Numbered from the stretch's first letter, positions 1-5,957 are shown. The stretch: 9,042 nucleotides of DNA from Firmicutes bacterium UBA5500 (GCA_002427055.1 DIPA01000030.1:3310-12351); one strand, 5' to 3'. The notes: a model not told the origin generated them from the sequence alone. Program-made: numbers and translations.

Positions 1-270
1 CTGGCCAACCTGCTCACGTAGTTCTACGTCGTGCTCGCGCAGCCCGGGTGCCTCGATAGTGATATAAGTGCCGGGCGGCTTACCTAGTTGTGCGGCACCT
101 CGGGCATCGAGCACATGGACACGGGACACGTTGCCGCCAGGGAAGGTCTTGTTTTCGACTTCTACACCCTGTTGATCCCAGTCGGTTTTTAAGGCGGCAG
201 CGGGTGCTTCTAGCGCGAGGTCAGTATGCACCGAGGCATACTGGCGCAGCACCTCGTTCTCTGGCTTCAC
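1..270 (-). CDS. gpr: GPR germination protease, N-terminal part (runs off left edge)
   Basis: Only the first 90 codons are in the window and they are open throughout. GPR is the spore protease that degrades small acid-soluble spore proteins during germination; it is made in the forespore as a zymogen. The recognisable part is the N-terminus: a short leader, then YASVHTDLALEA near residues 11-22, which matches the family's propeptide/start-of-mature region (Bacillus form RTDLAVE). Further in are a GTYITIEAPGLRE-like stretch near residues 68-80 and a conserved acidic segment, as in known GPRs (T-L-E-A-x-G-I-R). The catalytic aspartates lie beyond the edge. The start is GTG at 268-270, sharing its G with the TAG stop of the upstream membrane-protein gene (TAGTG), which implies translational coupling. 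No separate Shine-Dalgarno sequence is evident. Position divergent from rpsT is also the common Clostridia arrangement. Confidence 0.88.
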   Translation of the reverse strand, partial: MKPENEVLRQYASVHTDLALEAPAAALKTDWDQQGVEVENKTFPGGNVSRVHVLDARGAAQLGKPPGTYITIEAPGLREHDVELREQVGQ

Positions 271-596
271 TAGCGAATTTCTGTGGGCACTATGGCGTCA
301 ATTAATCCGATCACAAAAGACGCTAGTAGGGCACCAATTACGCCGACCCTGAAGCCGGGCACTAGCATGCCAGCTATGTAGATAACAACAGCAGCTGTGA
401 AGAAACCAACCCAACCACGGCTGCGGGGTGAAATGCGATCGCCCAGCAGCGCTTCGGCCAACCAACCAAGTGCGGCAATCACTAAGGCAGTGATTAGGGC
501 AGTGGTAAAGCCGGCTACCTGTACGCCTGGCAGCAGGAAACCGATAAACATAATGACTAATGCCGATACTACAAAACGAATAATTGCTCCAAGCAT
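270..596 (-). CDS. phage holin family (PF04020/YvlD-like) small membrane protein
   Basis: This 108-aa protein is almost entirely hydrophobic, with about four predicted membrane helices: roughly residues 4-24 (IIRFVVSALVIMFIGFLL), 28-48, 63-82 and 87-104. Its glycine-rich turns (GWLAEALLGD, GWVGFFTAAVVIYIAGMLVPGF) are typical of the 'phage holin family' proteins that occur widely in bacterial chromosomes. Despite the family name there is no evidence that it is a lysis protein; the biochemical role is unknown. The ATG is preceded by a strong GAGGAGGT ribosome binding site at about 602-609. It is the first gene of a unit with gpr (stop and start overlap by one base), and a sigma-G-like promoter lies upstream, so I infer forespore expression and a spore-membrane role. 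The family assignment rests on hydropathy and length plus remembered sequence style. Confidence 0.75.
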   Translation of the reverse strand: MLGAIIRFVVSALVIMFIGFLLPGVQVAGFTTALITALVIAALGWLAEALLGDRISPRSRGWVGFFTAAVVIYIAGMLVPGFRVGVIGALLASFVIGLIDAIVPTEIR

Positions 597-640
597 CTTG
601 CTACCTCCTCGGTTTTTTGTTAAAATTTGATGGACGATTT

Positions 641-671
641 TAGTCTGTCCGCTCGGTTCCTGCTATATTCC
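641..671 (-). promoter_or_regulatory. candidate sigma-G/F promoter for the holin-gpr unit
   Basis: Read on the minus strand, GGAATA (671-666) is followed after 18 bases by CAGACTA (647-641). The sigma-G consensus is about TGAATA, 17-18 bases, CATACTA, so there is one mismatch in each box and the spacing is right. Transcription would start near 633-635, leaving a leader of about 38 bases before the ATG at 596. This fits the known forespore expression of gpr. The motif was found by eye and is short. Confidence 0.55.
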
Positions 672-686
672 CGACGTAGCAAGAGC

Positions 687-714
687 TTGGCCGTTGTCTG
701 GTTGCTTATATTAC
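687..714 (+). promoter_or_regulatory. weak candidate promoter for rpsT
   Basis: TTGGCC (687-692) and TATTAC (709-714) are 16 bases apart and each matches the sigma-A boxes at 4 of 6 positions, giving a leader of about 30 bases. An alternative is TTGCTT (702-707) with TAGAAT (726-731), 18 bases apart. It has a better -10 box but would start transcription inside the ribosome binding site. I cannot choose firmly between them. Confidence 0.3.
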
Positions 715-750
715 TCATACCATGATAGAATGGCCAAGGAGGTGAGTCTT

Positions 751-1017
751 TTGGCTAATACTAGGTCTGCTCTAAAGCGTATCAAGATTGCAGATAAGCG
801 CGCTCAGCATAACCGCCACGTGAAGTCGACGGTTCGTTCTGCTGTACGTGGTTTTCATAATGCTTTGGCAAGTAACGATAACGCCGAGCAACAGTTGCGT
901 TTGGCAATTTGCCGCATAGATCGGGCTGTGAGCAAGGGTGTTTTGCACCGTAATGCTGCAGCTCGCAAGAAGTCTCGTTTGACGAAGCAGCTTAACAAAA
1001 TGCAAGCTGCCCAATAA
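751..1017 (+). CDS. rpsT: 30S ribosomal protein S20
   Basis: S20 is a primary 16S rRNA-binding protein of the small ribosomal subunit. The product from the TTG at 751 is 88 aa (ANTRSALKRIKIADKRAQHN at the N-terminus), within the usual 82-90 aa. It shows the family's features: very basic, all-helical, an N-terminal S-A-x-K-R-x-x-x-x-x-K-R-x-x-H-N segment, an internal KSTVRSAVR stretch and the C-terminal HRNAAARKKSRLTKQLNK motif. The TTG is chosen over upstream ATGs because an excellent ribosome binding site, AAGGAGGTGA (736-745), lies just before it, whereas the ATG at 730 overlaps that site. The gene is monocistronic, divergent from the gpr unit and followed at once by a terminator. Confidence 0.95.
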   Translation: MANTRSALKRIKIADKRAQHNRHVKSTVRSAVRGFHNALASNDNAEQQLRLAICRIDRAVSKGVLHRNAAARKKSRLTKQLNKMQAAQ

Positions 1018-1026
1018 GGCGAAATG

Positions 1027-1056
1027 AAAAACGGCTCGTAAAAACGAGCCGTTTTT
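1027..1056. terminator. bidirectional intrinsic terminator after rpsT
   Basis: A perfect 12-base inverted repeat: AAAAACGGCTCG (1027-1038), loop TAAAAA, CGAGCCGTTTTT (1045-1056), with T continuing. The A-tract on the left and T-tract on the right make it functional in both directions. It would close rpsT and also stop minus-strand transcripts coming from the 1108-1783 genes. Confidence 0.93.
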
Positions 1057-1107
1057 TGTGTTGCAAAAAAGCGTGAAGTTCGCGGTCCTACTCAAAGTGC
1101 CCGTGAT

Positions 1108-1323
1108 TCAACTACTAACACCAGTTTTCTCATGCCCTGTTTTTTTTCCCAGATTGTGATTCCTAGTAATACCCCTCACCTTAGTGCTGTTCTGGTAGTC
1201 TTCGAAAGCATTAACATTGACTAGCCTCACAGAGCCGATTTGGACATACAAAACATCAGCATCGCCCAGACTACAGGCTCGAAGCACCATACGCACAACC
1301 CCCCAATTAGTATTGAAAAACAA
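1108..1323 (-). CDS. small ORF, possible excisionase/MerR-like remnant
   Basis: A 71-codon ORF downstream of the XRE regulator on the same strand. The segment DADVLYVQIGSVRLVNVNAFEDY (residues about 21-43) resembles the 'wing' end of small excisionase-like DNA-binding proteins (YxIGxxVRVxxxxFExY). The helix-turn-helix expected in front of it is absent, so the protein may be truncated; this likeness is tentative. The start is uncertain: an AAGGAGG site (1324-1330) directly abuts the TTG at 1321-1323 with no spacing, and the next starts in frame (GTG 1294-1296, ATG 1288-1290) are too far away. The C-terminal 13 residues (GKKTGHEKTGVSS) and an internal VRGITRN motif recur in diverged form at 8901-9042, which argues that the ORF is or was real. 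Confidence 0.45.
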   Translation of the reverse strand: MFFNTNWGVVRMVLRACSLGDADVLYVQIGSVRLVNVNAFEDYQNSTKVRGITRNHNLGKKTGHEKTGVSS

Positions 1324-1396
1324 CCTCCTTGTTCAATTTTCTATATAAGGCAGCAATCCCCTGCGATAAAATAATGTATACTTCTCGACAAAATTC

Positions 1397-1783
1397 TCAC
1401 TTATCCGCGCCACCCTGCGCTTTTCGCAGAGCCTCTATCAGATCTGCCAAAACTTCAGGCAAAATTTGCCATTCTTTTGCCTGTTTGGCTAGCTTGATAT
1501 AAGGAAGACCTTCCTGGTCGTTAAGAAAGTCAAGGATATCCTCTGGTAACATGTCAGCTAATTCAGCAAGGGGTAGGAACATGGTGTCATCAAAAAAGAT
1601 ATCTATTGGGACCTGAAATGCATCAGCGATACTTTTCAGGATCCCTACCGTGGGTTCGCGTGTACTCCGTTCGAGCTCCGATATATACGAGCGAGAGACT
1701 CCAGCCTTTTCAGCTAACACCGCTTGTGTCCAGTTCTTAAGTTCCCGTAAGTACCTAATGCGTTTGGAAAGTAAACTCAGCAT
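1397..1783 (-). CDS. XRE-family transcriptional repressor (SinR/SlrR-like)
   Basis: A 128-aa protein with an N-terminal HTH_3 (Cro/CI) domain at about residues 6-62: RIRYLRELKNWTQAVLAEKAGVSRSYISELERSTREPTVGILKSIADAF. The WTQAVLAEKAGVS and SRSYISELERSTREP segments are the scaffold and recognition helices, and PIDIFFDD closes the domain. The C-terminal half (LPEDILDFLNDQEGLPYIKLAKQAKEW...) is helical and acidic and resembles the extension of many Bacillota regulators of the SinR/SlrR type, probably for oligomerisation. ATG is preceded by GGGGTGA (about 1789-1795). The gene diverges from the SLH gene, and the region between holds palindromes suited to a dimeric repressor. I infer that it controls itself and/or the SLH gene. 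Its own promoter is not clear. Confidence 0.88.
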   Translation of the reverse strand: MLSLLSKRIRYLRELKNWTQAVLAEKAGVSRSYISELERSTREPTVGILKSIADAFQVPIDIFFDDTMFLPLAELADMLPEDILDFLNDQEGLPYIKLAKQAKEWQILPEVLADLIEALRKAQGGADK

Positions 1784-1803
1784 TGTTTCACCCCACTGTC
1801 GGT

Positions 1804-1833
1804 AGGTATTACTACATTACCCTTGAAATACCT
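1804..1833. promoter_or_regulatory. 7-bp inverted repeat upstream of the XRE gene
   Basis: AGGTATT (1804-1810) and AATACCT (1827-1833) are perfect inverted copies 16 bases apart, lying 20-50 bases upstream of the regulator's ATG. Position and symmetry would suit an autoregulatory operator. The short arms leave room for chance. Confidence 0.35.
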
Positions 1834-1858
1834 TTATCAGGCACAAAAAAAGGAACCG

Positions 1859-1887
1859 TTGACAAAATACACAATAGTGGAGATAAT
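1859..1887 (+). promoter_or_regulatory. strong sigma-A promoter driving the SLH gene
   Basis: TTGACA (1859-1864), a 17-base spacer and GATAAT (1882-1887): a perfect -35 box, five of six -10 bases and optimal spacing. Transcription would begin near 1894, giving an unusually long leader (about 270 bases) before the SLH start. The spacer contains palindrome site 1 (1868-1881), so a bound repressor would block RNA polymerase. Confidence 0.72.
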
Positions 1888-1944
1888 ATAACCAATTATA
1901 TGCCTCAGGGCGTTTTTTTACCATGCTCCTGACACTATTGTGTC
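1868..1944. promoter_or_regulatory. paired palindromic operator sites, 63 bp apart
   Basis: Site 2, GACACTATTGTGTC (1931-1944), is a 5+4+5 palindrome. Site 1, TACACAATAGTGGA (1868-1881), matches its reverse complement at 11 consecutive positions (ACACAATAGTG). Start-to-start distance is 63 bp, six turns of B-DNA at 10.5 bp per turn, so proteins bound at both would face the same side. Site 1 lies between the -35 and -10 boxes and site 2 about 37 bp past the expected start. The neighbouring XRE protein is the natural candidate ligand; that link is inference. Confidence 0.5.
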
Positions 1945-1963
1945 GCAGCCCTTTCTGGGCTGC
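1945..1963 (+). other. hairpin in the SLH leader
   Basis: GCAGCCC (1945-1951), loop TTTCT, GGGCTGC (1957-1963): a perfect 7-bp GC-rich stem immediately downstream of palindrome site 2 and followed by ATTTAAT. The T-run is too poor for a convincing terminator; it may be an attenuator or an mRNA-stabilising element. Confidence 0.4.
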
Positions 1964-2166
1964 ATTTAATATCATTATTCGCTGTTAACCAGGCACTAGC
2001 AAGCTTAATGATGTTGAGTAAATAAGGGGGGAAAGCAATAGAACCAGTTGGCTATGTTGTCATTTGACACAGAGTCTTATTTGCATCTGAGGAATGAACT
2101 CAGTGTAGCTAATTGCCTCGTCAGCGGTGAGTAAGAACAGGTTCCATTAAAGAAAGGTGGATGAAG
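1964..2166 (+). other. leader region before the SLH gene, no gene seen
   Basis: About 200 bases with no supportable coding region. It contains a short imperfect hairpin (CTGAG 2087-2091 / CTCAG 2099-2103), an isolated TTGACA (2064-2069) without a good -10 partner, a G-rich GGGGGGA (2026-2032) not placed before a start codon, and the ribosome binding site AGAAAGGTGG (2151-2160) for the SLH gene. I recognise no known riboswitch class. Confidence 0.4.
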
Positions 2167-3324
2167 ATGAATAGGGACATGCGAAAAGCGACAAGCATTG
2201 TTATGATCCTCGGTCTACTTCTCATGACATTCTTTAGTGTTCCTAATGCTGTAACAGCAGCCCCTAACTTTCGCGATCTAGATAAGCATTGGGCCGGCGG
2301 ATATATTCTCAACTGGGCCGATCAAGGCTTGGTAGCCGGCTACGCCGAAGACAATACTTTTAGGCCAGATAACCCAATAACCAAGGCAGAGTTTATAGTA
2401 CTTGTTAATCGGGTAATGGGTTATAAAGATGTAACTGCGATCGACTTCCCCGATGTACCAGCCGGTTCCTGGTTCCGGGGCGATGTGGTTAAGTCTCAGG
2501 CTATTGGCTATTCCCACGCTTATGCGGATGGCACTTTTGGGCCCAACAAACCCCTAAGCCGGGAAGAAGCGGCAGTCATGATTTACCGTATAATGAAACT
2601 GGAATACACAGAGGTAGAAGATGTCTTATCTGCATTTAAAGATGCCAAGCAAATTGACCCTGTTTATCGTGTGGCTCTAAATAGCGTAGTAGCAGCCGGT
2701 TACTTGCGAGGCTACCCCGACCAAACCGTCCGTCCCAAACAGACAACCACCCGCGCTGAGATGATCATCATCCTCGACCGTATTGCTGGCGTTAAATATC
2801 GTTTTGCCAAGACGTTCGGCCCTGAAACAGAACAGGAAACGGTGAAAACCAACGTTACCGTTAGCAAGCCTGGTATTACTCTGCAAAACATGATCATTGA
2901 AGGTGATCTACACCTCACTGAAGGCATTGGCGATGGCGACTGCTATTTACATAACATCACCGTCAAAGGCCGCACCCTCATTGCCGGCGGTGGTACAAGT
3001 AGCATCCATGTCAGCGGTGCACTTACCAGTCTAGGTCAACTAGAAGTCAATAGCGCCACTCGCGATCTGATCCGTATCGCTCTTGACGCCGAGCAAATCG
3101 CCGCCGATGACGTAATGTTGCGCACCGGTGCAATTATTGACGCCCAAGACACCAATGATCCTGTCTTCAATAACATAGTAATCGATCCTGGCACAGGCCG
3201 ACGCACTGATACCCAGCAGTTTTCTCTGGTAACATCGGTCAGCTTACTGTCAACGGCCAGCCAGATGGTGCCCGAGCCAACGTGCAGCTCACTGATACCG
3301 CTCAGGTGTCCCAACTCACTATAG
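2167..3324 (+). CDS. SLH-domain surface protein, N-terminal part (frameshifted)
   Basis: A secreted cell-surface protein. The start chosen is ATG 2167, six bases after AGAAAGGTGG; the ATG at 2161 touches that site. Residues 1-31 are a signal peptide (basic RDMRKA, hydrophobic IVMILGLLLMTFF, likely cleavage after AVTA). Three SLH domains follow at about 35-85, 93-144 and 155-208, with their characteristic motifs (FRDLDKHWA...GYAEDNTFRPDNPITKAEF; FPDVP...YADGTFGPNKPLSREEA; GYLRGYPDQTVRPKQTTTRAEM). SLH domains bind pyruvylated secondary cell-wall polymer and anchor proteins in the S-layer or wall. After about residue 225 comes a beta-strand-rich segment (VSKPGITLQNMIIEGDLHL...) common behind SLH triplets. 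The last 30 or so residues are out of frame: a one-base deletion near 3221-3229 diverts the reading frame to a stop at 3324, and the natural continuation lies in the frame ending at 5717. Confidence 0.85.
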   Translation: MNRDMRKATSIVMILGLLLMTFFSVPNAVTAAPNFRDLDKHWAGGYILNWADQGLVAGYAEDNTFRPDNPITKAEFIVLVNRVMGYKDVTAIDFPDVPAGSWFRGDVVKSQAIGYSHAYADGTFGPNKPLSREEAAVMIYRIMKLEYTEVEDVLSAFKDAKQIDPVYRVALNSVVAAGYLRGYPDQTVRPKQTTTRAEMIIILDRIAGVKYRFAKTFGPETEQETVKTNVTVSKPGITLQNMIIEGDLHLTEGIGDGDCYLHNITVKGRTLIAGGGTSSIHVSGALTSLGQLEVNSATRDLIRIALDAEQIAADDVMLRTGAIIDAQDTNDPVFNNIVIDPGTGRRTDTQQFSLVTSVSLLSTASQMVPEPTCSSLIPLRCPNSL

Positions 3325-5717
3325 CCCCAACTGCCAACGGCAGCCAATTGAGCTCAGCTGGTACTATTGGTACGCTACAAGTAGCTGCCCCTGGCGCTGC
3401 CATTGAGCTAATTGGCGGTAGTGTTGATTCACTCAGCACAGCCCCTACAGCTACCGAAAGCCAGCTTAATGTTAGTGGCGGTCAGGTTAATCAACTGAAC
3501 CTAGAAGCTCCAGCTACAATCGGCATGACTGGCGGTACGATTAATCAGCTCAATGTTGCCGCGGGGGCCAGTGGCTCGCAAGTTACCGTGGGCGATGATG
3601 CCGAATTAGGCGACACACAATTAGCTGAAGATACCACTATCATTGTTAATGACAAGGAAGTTACCGATAAGCCTAGCACACCGACGCCCGGTGGAGATAC
3701 CGGTGGTGGATATGTGCCCACCCCTCAGCCCACGGTAGGTGCTATTAGTATTACAGCTGATCCTTTTGATGTTAGTGGATTAGATAATAATGCTAAAGTA
3801 GCAATAACATTATCAACGTCAACAGCCGATGCAAACATCTATTACACATTGGATGGTTCGACCCCAACATCGAAATCAACATTATATAGCGATTCATTTA
3901 CTGTAACCGCACCGGGAACTTCTGGAGGAACTGTTACAGTAAAGGCTATTGGGATTAAGTCGGGCTATACTGATTCAAAAGTTGCTGAGATGGAAATTGT
4001 GTTTAAGGCAGCCGAAGAAGAGCCTGAGCCAAGCACCTACACCGTAACCTTTAACGTAACCCCTGCAGATGCGACAGTAGTGGTTAAAGATATCGATAAA
4101 AACGAAGTAACGGCAGAAGAAAACGGAACTTACAAGCTGGAAGCTGGCGAATATAGCTACACAGTAAGTGCGGAAGGTTATGTTACGAAGAGCGATACCT
4201 TCACGGTTACTGATGCAGACCAAACAGTAACTGTAGCATTAGAAGAAGATCTAGTTAAGGCAGCTCTAGCAGCAGTGAACGCAGCTGCAGACCGTGATGC
4301 CTTGAAGGTAGTAATTGAGGAAAAGGCAGATACCTTAGCCCTTGATTTAACTAACTACAACACCCTTATAGATGACCGTAAGCCATCGGTAAGTTCAGAC
4401 CTGTTGTCCAACAAACCAGATGTAGAAGGTTACGACCTGGCTACCTTGCAGACCTACTTTGATGCCATAGTAGCCACCAGATTAGTAACCCAACATTCGA
4501 TGAATCAGGCAAACGATGCTCAAACAACAGTTGAACTTGATGGCAGGCGACACATGCTGCTGGATAGATTTGAAGCGGCAAAAGAAATCTACACAATCCA
4601 CTCGGGTGAAGCACTGACAGGTAAAGTCTCTTTACTGCAAGGTTTAATGGATCGGTATAACAAGTTAGGCGATAAAAAGACAGCCGTATTAGACAAAGTA
4701 CTCGCACTCAGAGCTAGTGAGTACGGAGGCAAATTTGCAAGATCCAGATACACCACCGATGCCTTTAAGACTGCGCTAGAAGCAGTTGAAGCTGAACCTG
4801 AAAGGTACACCGTAAGCGTAACAGCCGAGAACGGGACAGTAGAAGGAACAGGCACCTATGCAGTAGGGACAGAGATAACCCTAACTGCAACAGCTAATGA
4901 GAACTACCAGTTCCACAACTGGACCTATACTGATGGTAACGAGATTAGCACAGATAATTCCTACATCTTCATCATGGGAAGCGAAGACGTAACCATAGTA
5001 GCCCATTTCGTTAAGACCGAAGCAGCGGTATTGGCTGATGTAGATACAAGAATCAATAATGCGATACCTAGTTTAAAAGTAACTGACACAGGGATATCTG
5101 ATATCACTTACGAGGAAAGAAAAGCGACCTTCCTGATAAAAGAACCAGATACACCCATAATTAACTTTGCAGGAAGCGGCGTGATTGGTCTATTCCAAGA
5201 AATGTTCACCGATGTAACCAACGCTGATATATACATTGGTGAAATCCAAGTGGGCACCATTGAAAATCCGACAGAGATGACAGAAAACGAACTGATGTCG
5301 GCAATAGCACAGCAGCTAATTCTACCTCTAGTTAATAACGATCAGTCTAACCTGGGTGGAAGCTTATCGTTATTAGTAGGCAAGAGTGCCAGTGCAGAAA
5401 TGACCATCTCTGCAGGGTTAGTCGAATACAAAGCTACCTACACCGTAGAATTTGTAGCAGAAACCTTCACCGTAAGCGTAATAGCCGAGAACGGGAGCGT
5501 AGACGGCGCAGGCACCTATGCAGTAGGGACACCGGTAACCCTAACTGCAACACCAGCTACTGACTATGTATTCGACGGCTGGTTTTCTGCGGAAAACACA
5601 GAAGTCAGCAAAGCTAACCCCTACACCTTCACCATGGGAAGTAAAGGCGTAACTTTAACCGCTAAATTTAACAAAACATCAATAGGCGTAGGCGGCGGAG
5701 GCGGCGGTACCAAATGA
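3282..5717 (+). CDS. SLH surface protein, C-terminal part (repeat-rich adhesin-like)
   Basis: This frame is open from about 3210 and continues the SLH protein. The GTG at 3282 has no ribosome binding site and is not a credible start. Order of regions, numbered from 3282: about 1-125, beta-helix-like repeats of the form SQLxVxxGxIxxLxV; 126-150, a Pro/Thr/Gly linker (DKPSTPTPGGDTGGG); 150-245, a chitobiase/Fn3-associated-like domain (IYYTLDGSTPTSKSTLYSDSF); about 250-325, a PEGA-like domain (GTYKLEAGEYSYTVSAEGY); about 325-505, a helical region; about 508-580, a divergent InlB B-repeat (VTAENGTVEGTGTYAVGTEITLTATA); a mixed alpha/beta region; about 727-800, a second B-repeat; and a glycine-rich end (GVGGGGGGTK). 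The restored full protein would be about 1183 aa. It is likely an extracellular adhesin or structural wall protein; no catalytic residues were recognised. Confidence 0.82.
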   Translation: MQLTDTAQVSQLTIAPTANGSQLSSAGTIGTLQVAAPGAAIELIGGSVDSLSTAPTATESQLNVSGGQVNQLNLEAPATIGMTGGTINQLNVAAGASGSQVTVGDDAELGDTQLAEDTTIIVNDKEVTDKPSTPTPGGDTGGGYVPTPQPTVGAISITADPFDVSGLDNNAKVAITLSTSTADANIYYTLDGSTPTSKSTLYSDSFTVTAPGTSGGTVTVKAIGIKSGYTDSKVAEMEIVFKAAEEEPEPSTYTVTFNVTPADATVVVKDIDKNEVTAEENGTYKLEAGEYSYTVSAEGYVTKSDTFTVTDADQTVTVALEEDLVKAALAAVNAAADRDALKVVIEEKADTLALDLTNYNTLIDDRKPSVSSDLLSNKPDVEGYDLATLQTYFDAIVATRLVTQHSMNQANDAQTTVELDGRRHMLLDRFEAAKEIYTIHSGEALTGKVSLLQGLMDRYNKLGDKKTAVLDKVLALRASEYGGKFARSRYTTDAFKTALEAVEAEPERYTVSVTAENGTVEGTGTYAVGTEITLTATANENYQFHNWTYTDGNEISTDNSYIFIMGSEDVTIVAHFVKTEAAVLADVDTRINNAIPSLKVTDTGISDITYEERKATFLIKEPDTPIINFAGSGVIGLFQEMFTDVTNADIYIGEIQVGTIENPTEMTENELMSAIAQQLILPLVNNDQSNLGGSLSLLVGKSASAEMTISAGLVEYKATYTVEFVAETFTVSVIAENGSVDGAGTYAVGTPVTLTATPATDYVFDGWFSAENTEVSKANPYTFTMGSKGVTLTAKFNKTSIGVGGGGGGTK
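4807..5020 (+). repeat. B-repeat copy 1 within the SLH gene
   Basis: This stretch encodes a divergent InlB/Flg_new-type beta repeat and is related at the DNA level to 5467-5680, at a constant offset of 660 bases with no gaps. The first 90 bases or so are most alike (CACCGTAAGCGTAA, AGCCGAGAACGGGA, GGCACCTATGCAGTAGGGAC and CCTAACTGCAACA are shared). Confidence 0.8.
5467..5680 (+). repeat. B-repeat copy 2 within the SLH gene
   Basis: Partner of 4807-5020. Protein motifs shared by both copies are VxAENGxVxGxGTYAVGTxxTLTATxxxxYxFxxW near the start and FxMGSxxVTxxAxF near the end. The duplication is recent enough to keep long identical DNA blocks, so recombination between copies is possible. Confidence 0.8.
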
Positions 5718-5811
5718 GGTCCCCCTTCTGCGAAATGAGCTTCAAACTTAAGTGACGTAGCTGAAACTAACTCAACGGCCTATCCCGTCAGTAATTGAAA
5801 GAAAGAACCAC

Positions 5812-5855
5812 AAAAAGCCCGTGGGAAAGCAAGCAAATAAGCGCTCTCTCACGGG
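5812..5855 (-). terminator. hairpin, terminator-like on the minus strand
   Basis: CCCGTGGGAAAGC (5818-5830) pairs with GCTCTCTCACGGG (5843-5855): 13 positions with one G-U and one A-C, loop of 12. On the minus strand the stem is followed by CTTTTTG (from AAAAAG at 5812-5817), which is the intrinsic-terminator layout. On the plus strand there is no T-run. It would stop leftward transcripts, such as from the transposase remnant, before they run antisense into the SLH gene. Confidence 0.5.
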
Positions 5856-5856
5856 G

Positions 5857-5878
5857 CGTCCCTTGGAACCCAAGGACG
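5857..5878. other. second compact hairpin next to the first
   Basis: CGTCCCTTGG (5857-5866) and CCAAGGACG (5870-5878) form a 9-bp stem with a single bulged C and a 3-base loop, starting one base after the preceding stem ends. No T-run follows in either direction. Function unknown; it stands 80 bases before the start of the 86-aa gene. Confidence 0.5.
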
Positions 5879-5957
5879 TAACTGTTGTGTTGTTGGCTTA
5901 ATACGCTTTTAGCAATAGGCTTGCACGTATAGTGTTGCTTTACAAGGAGGCAATTAA

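Noticed and set aside
397..630. Plus-strand frame opposite the holin-family gene
   Set aside because: It overlaps a membrane-protein gene with a good start site on the other strand and has low-complexity, basic composition without any domain.
772..1095. Minus-strand frame opposite rpsT
   Set aside because: It is a shadow of the ribosomal protein gene and runs across the rpsT terminator.
2054..2134. Possible 26-codon leader peptide in the SLH leader
   Set aside because: The G-rich stretch at 2026-2032 is about 21 bases from the ATG, too far to serve as a ribosome binding site, and the peptide has no recognisable features.
1964..2160. Riboswitch (for example a cyclic-di-GMP type) in the SLH leader
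   Set aside because: None of the conserved core motifs of the classes I know could be found in this stretch.
3215..3228. Programmed -1 frameshift joining the two SLH frames
   Set aside because: The local sequence (CAG TTT TCT in the first frame) is not a proper X XXY YYZ slippery heptamer and no stimulatory hairpin was evident, so a plain one-base deletion is the simpler reading.
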